From contig JAILRS010000023.1 in NCBI GenBank assembly GCA_024698045.1, forward strand, positions 1 to 64,000: a stretch of DNA of 64,000 nt. The letters are read 5' to 3'. A program made the position numbers and the translations under genes. This document shows positions 63,242 through 64,000 of this stretch, piece after piece. The notes below the pieces were generated by a model. The model was not told the origin of the DNA, ran no database searches, and saw only the letters and a program-made list of their open reading frames with translations. Origin of the DNA: Selenomonadaceae bacterium. GTDB taxonomy: Bacteria > Bacillota > Negativicutes > Selenomonadales > Selenomonadaceae. Each line of letters opens with the position of its first letter. Within the stretch, counting starts at the first letter, position 1.

Positions 63242-63556
63242 ATGCACGAACATATATTGCCGGACGGCACGATAATTCAGCACAGTCATACTCATACTCA
63301 TACGCATACGAAGGCTGTTTTAAATCGGATGGCGCGACTGATTGGTCATCTCGAATCGACAAAGAAAATGATTGAGGACGGACGCGATTGCAGTGAAGTT
63401 CTGATTCAACTTTCCGCGGTGGATGCGGCGATAAAGGGCGTCGGGCGAATCATTTTGAAAGACCATATTGAACATTGTATCGTTGACGCGGTGAAGACGG
63501 GCGATGATGCCGAAATAGAAAAGTTAACGAAGGCAATCGACCAATTTATCAAATGA
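63242..63556 (+). CDS. CsoR/RcnR-family metal-responsive repressor with His-rich start
   Basis: A 104-residue helical DNA-binding repressor. The CsoR copper ligand set is present with exact family spacing: Cys50, His75, Cys79. Ahead of the fold lies a His-rich lead (MHEHILPDG, then HSHTHTHTHTK; eight His in the first 22 residues), encoded by four hexamer repeats at 63287-63310, which could bind extra metal. GGAGG precedes the ATG. No metal exporter gene is visible nearby. It probably shares the rnz transcript. Confidence 0.87.
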   Translation: MHEHILPDGTIIQHSHTHTHTHTKAVLNRMARLIGHLESTKKMIEDGRDCSEVLIQLSAVDAAIKGVGRIILKDHIEHCIVDAVKTGDDAEIEKLTKAIDQFIK

Positions 63557-63565
63557 AAATCTGCG

Positions 63566-63617
63566 CACGCTGTGATAATTTTTGAATAATTATTCGGCAA
63601 ATAATTATCGGCGCGTG
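63566..63617. repeat. dyad between the repressor and sigma-factor genes
   Basis: CACGC (63566) and GATAATT (63574) recur inverted as AATTATC (63603) and GCGTG (63613), enclosing the perfect 12-bp palindrome GAATAATTATTC (63584-63595). It could be an operator or a weak terminator without a T-run. Confidence 0.45.
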
Positions 63618-63686
63618 AAGGATTTGCAAGCCCTGCAGCGAAAAACTTCATTAATTAAATACAACCGATGAAAGGCGGTGCAGGTC

Positions 63687-64000
63687 ATGACAGGCAACAA
63701 AAAAGAATATACGGATGACGTGGAAATTTACTTGGAAGAAGTTAAGCAGATACCTCTTTTGAGTGCGCAGGAATTTCATACGTTACTCCTTCGTGCGGCG
63801 GAAGGCGACGAAGATGCGCAAATTGAATTAGTCAACGCGAATCTAAATTTAGTCGTAAATATTGCGCGAAAATATATCGGTTACGGCGTAGCTTTTTCGG
63901 ATTTGATTCAGGATGGCAATATCGGGTTGATGAAGGCGGCGAAAAAATTCGCGACAAAAAGCTCGGTTACTTTCACTGAGTATGCGGAGAAGTGTATAGA
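63687..64000 (+). CDS. sigma-70 family RNA polymerase sigma factor (partial)
   Basis: The first 104 residues of a sigma factor, cut by the window end. Region 1.2 (DVEIYLEEVKQIPLLSAQEF) and region 2.1-2.2 (ANLNLVVNIARKYIG, DLIQDGNIGLMKA) are clear. In region 2.3 the usual FSTYATWWIRQ is replaced by FTEYAEKCI, losing the tryptophans that help open promoters, so this is not a standard housekeeping RpoD. AAAGGCGGTG lies 6 nt before the ATG. Confidence 0.8.
   Translation, partial: MTGNKKEYTDDVEIYLEEVKQIPLLSAQEFHTLLLRAAEGDEDAQIELVNANLNLVVNIARKYIGYGVAFSDLIQDGNIGLMKAAKKFATKSSVTFTEYAEKCI

Noticed and set aside
63287-63310. Four hexamer repeats in the repressor gene as a CRISPR or microsatellite array
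   Set aside because: They simply encode the His-Thr lead of the protein; too few and too short for CRISPR, and no spacers.

Overview
The window reads as chromosomal DNA of a moderately low-GC, anaerobic Firmicute with a Gram-negative type envelope, most probably a Negativicute (Selenomonas or Veillonella relatives). This is inferred from gene content: a Bacillus-type rph-rdgB-yfcE block, tig-clpP-clpX-lon, floA-nfeD, trmK and UvrB occur beside a type I secretion system, a giant RTX-like secreted protein, a biotin-free carboxyltransferase subunit and cobamide-type genes. No rRNA, phage, insertion sequence or CRISPR array is visible. Nearly all genes have strong Shine-Dalgarno sequences, and many have recognisable sigma-A type promoters and intrinsic terminators.

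Layout. 1-501: gene-poor, G-rich lead-in. 502-3433: MATE exporter with a degenerate ATPase-like tail plus a free-standing condensation-domain protein. 3565-7407: potABCD polyamine importer. 7502-8286: trmK and tRNA-Thr(CGU). 8347-10590 (minus): wecB and a WecA/TagO-type transferase for surface glycans. 10842-12854: rph, rdgB, yfcE. 13007-17293 (minus): fructose operon fruK, a IIAB protein lacking IIC, a small secreted protein, then full-length fruA. 17389-22076 (minus): small secreted protein, multi-domain diguanylate cyclase, a double CobT-like fusion and an AdoMet-decarboxylase-like protein without its pyruvoyl serine. 22245-29765: strong promoter, structured leader of about 390 nt and a 2335-residue repeat protein. 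29875-33447: carboxyltransferase (5S/OadA type) and transketolase. 33566-39461 (minus): lon, clpX, clpP, tig. 39649-50162: orphan pseudopilin, GT41 glycosyltransferase, U32 peptidase, radical SAM protein, tRNA-Arg(CCU), uvrB, iron alcohol dehydrogenase, large membrane protein. 50229-60657 (minus): floA-nfeD, then an apparent operon of two glycosyltransferases and a type I secretion system with two ABC proteins around one HlyD. 60932-64000: rpsU, hpf, hypC, rnz, a CsoR-type repressor and the start of a divergent sigma-70 factor.

How the parts may work together: the two-ATPase secretion system is a candidate exporter for the giant cysteine-free protein at 22669, and the linked glycosyltransferases may decorate it or the envelope. 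The polyamine importer fits a cell whose only AdoMetDC-like protein in this window looks unable to self-process.

Most unusual observations: (1) four genes (502, 12369, 15429, 22076) have their Shine-Dalgarno separated from the start codon by a GCGC-rich hairpin of similar stem sequence, a possible recurrent translation-initiation element; (2) the Ser-to-Gly change in the AdoMetDC-like protein and its linkage to a CobT-CobT fusion resembling an ArsA-ArsB pair joined in one chain; (3) the long structured leader of the giant secreted protein; (4) a IIAB phosphotransferase protein ending exactly where IIC would begin.
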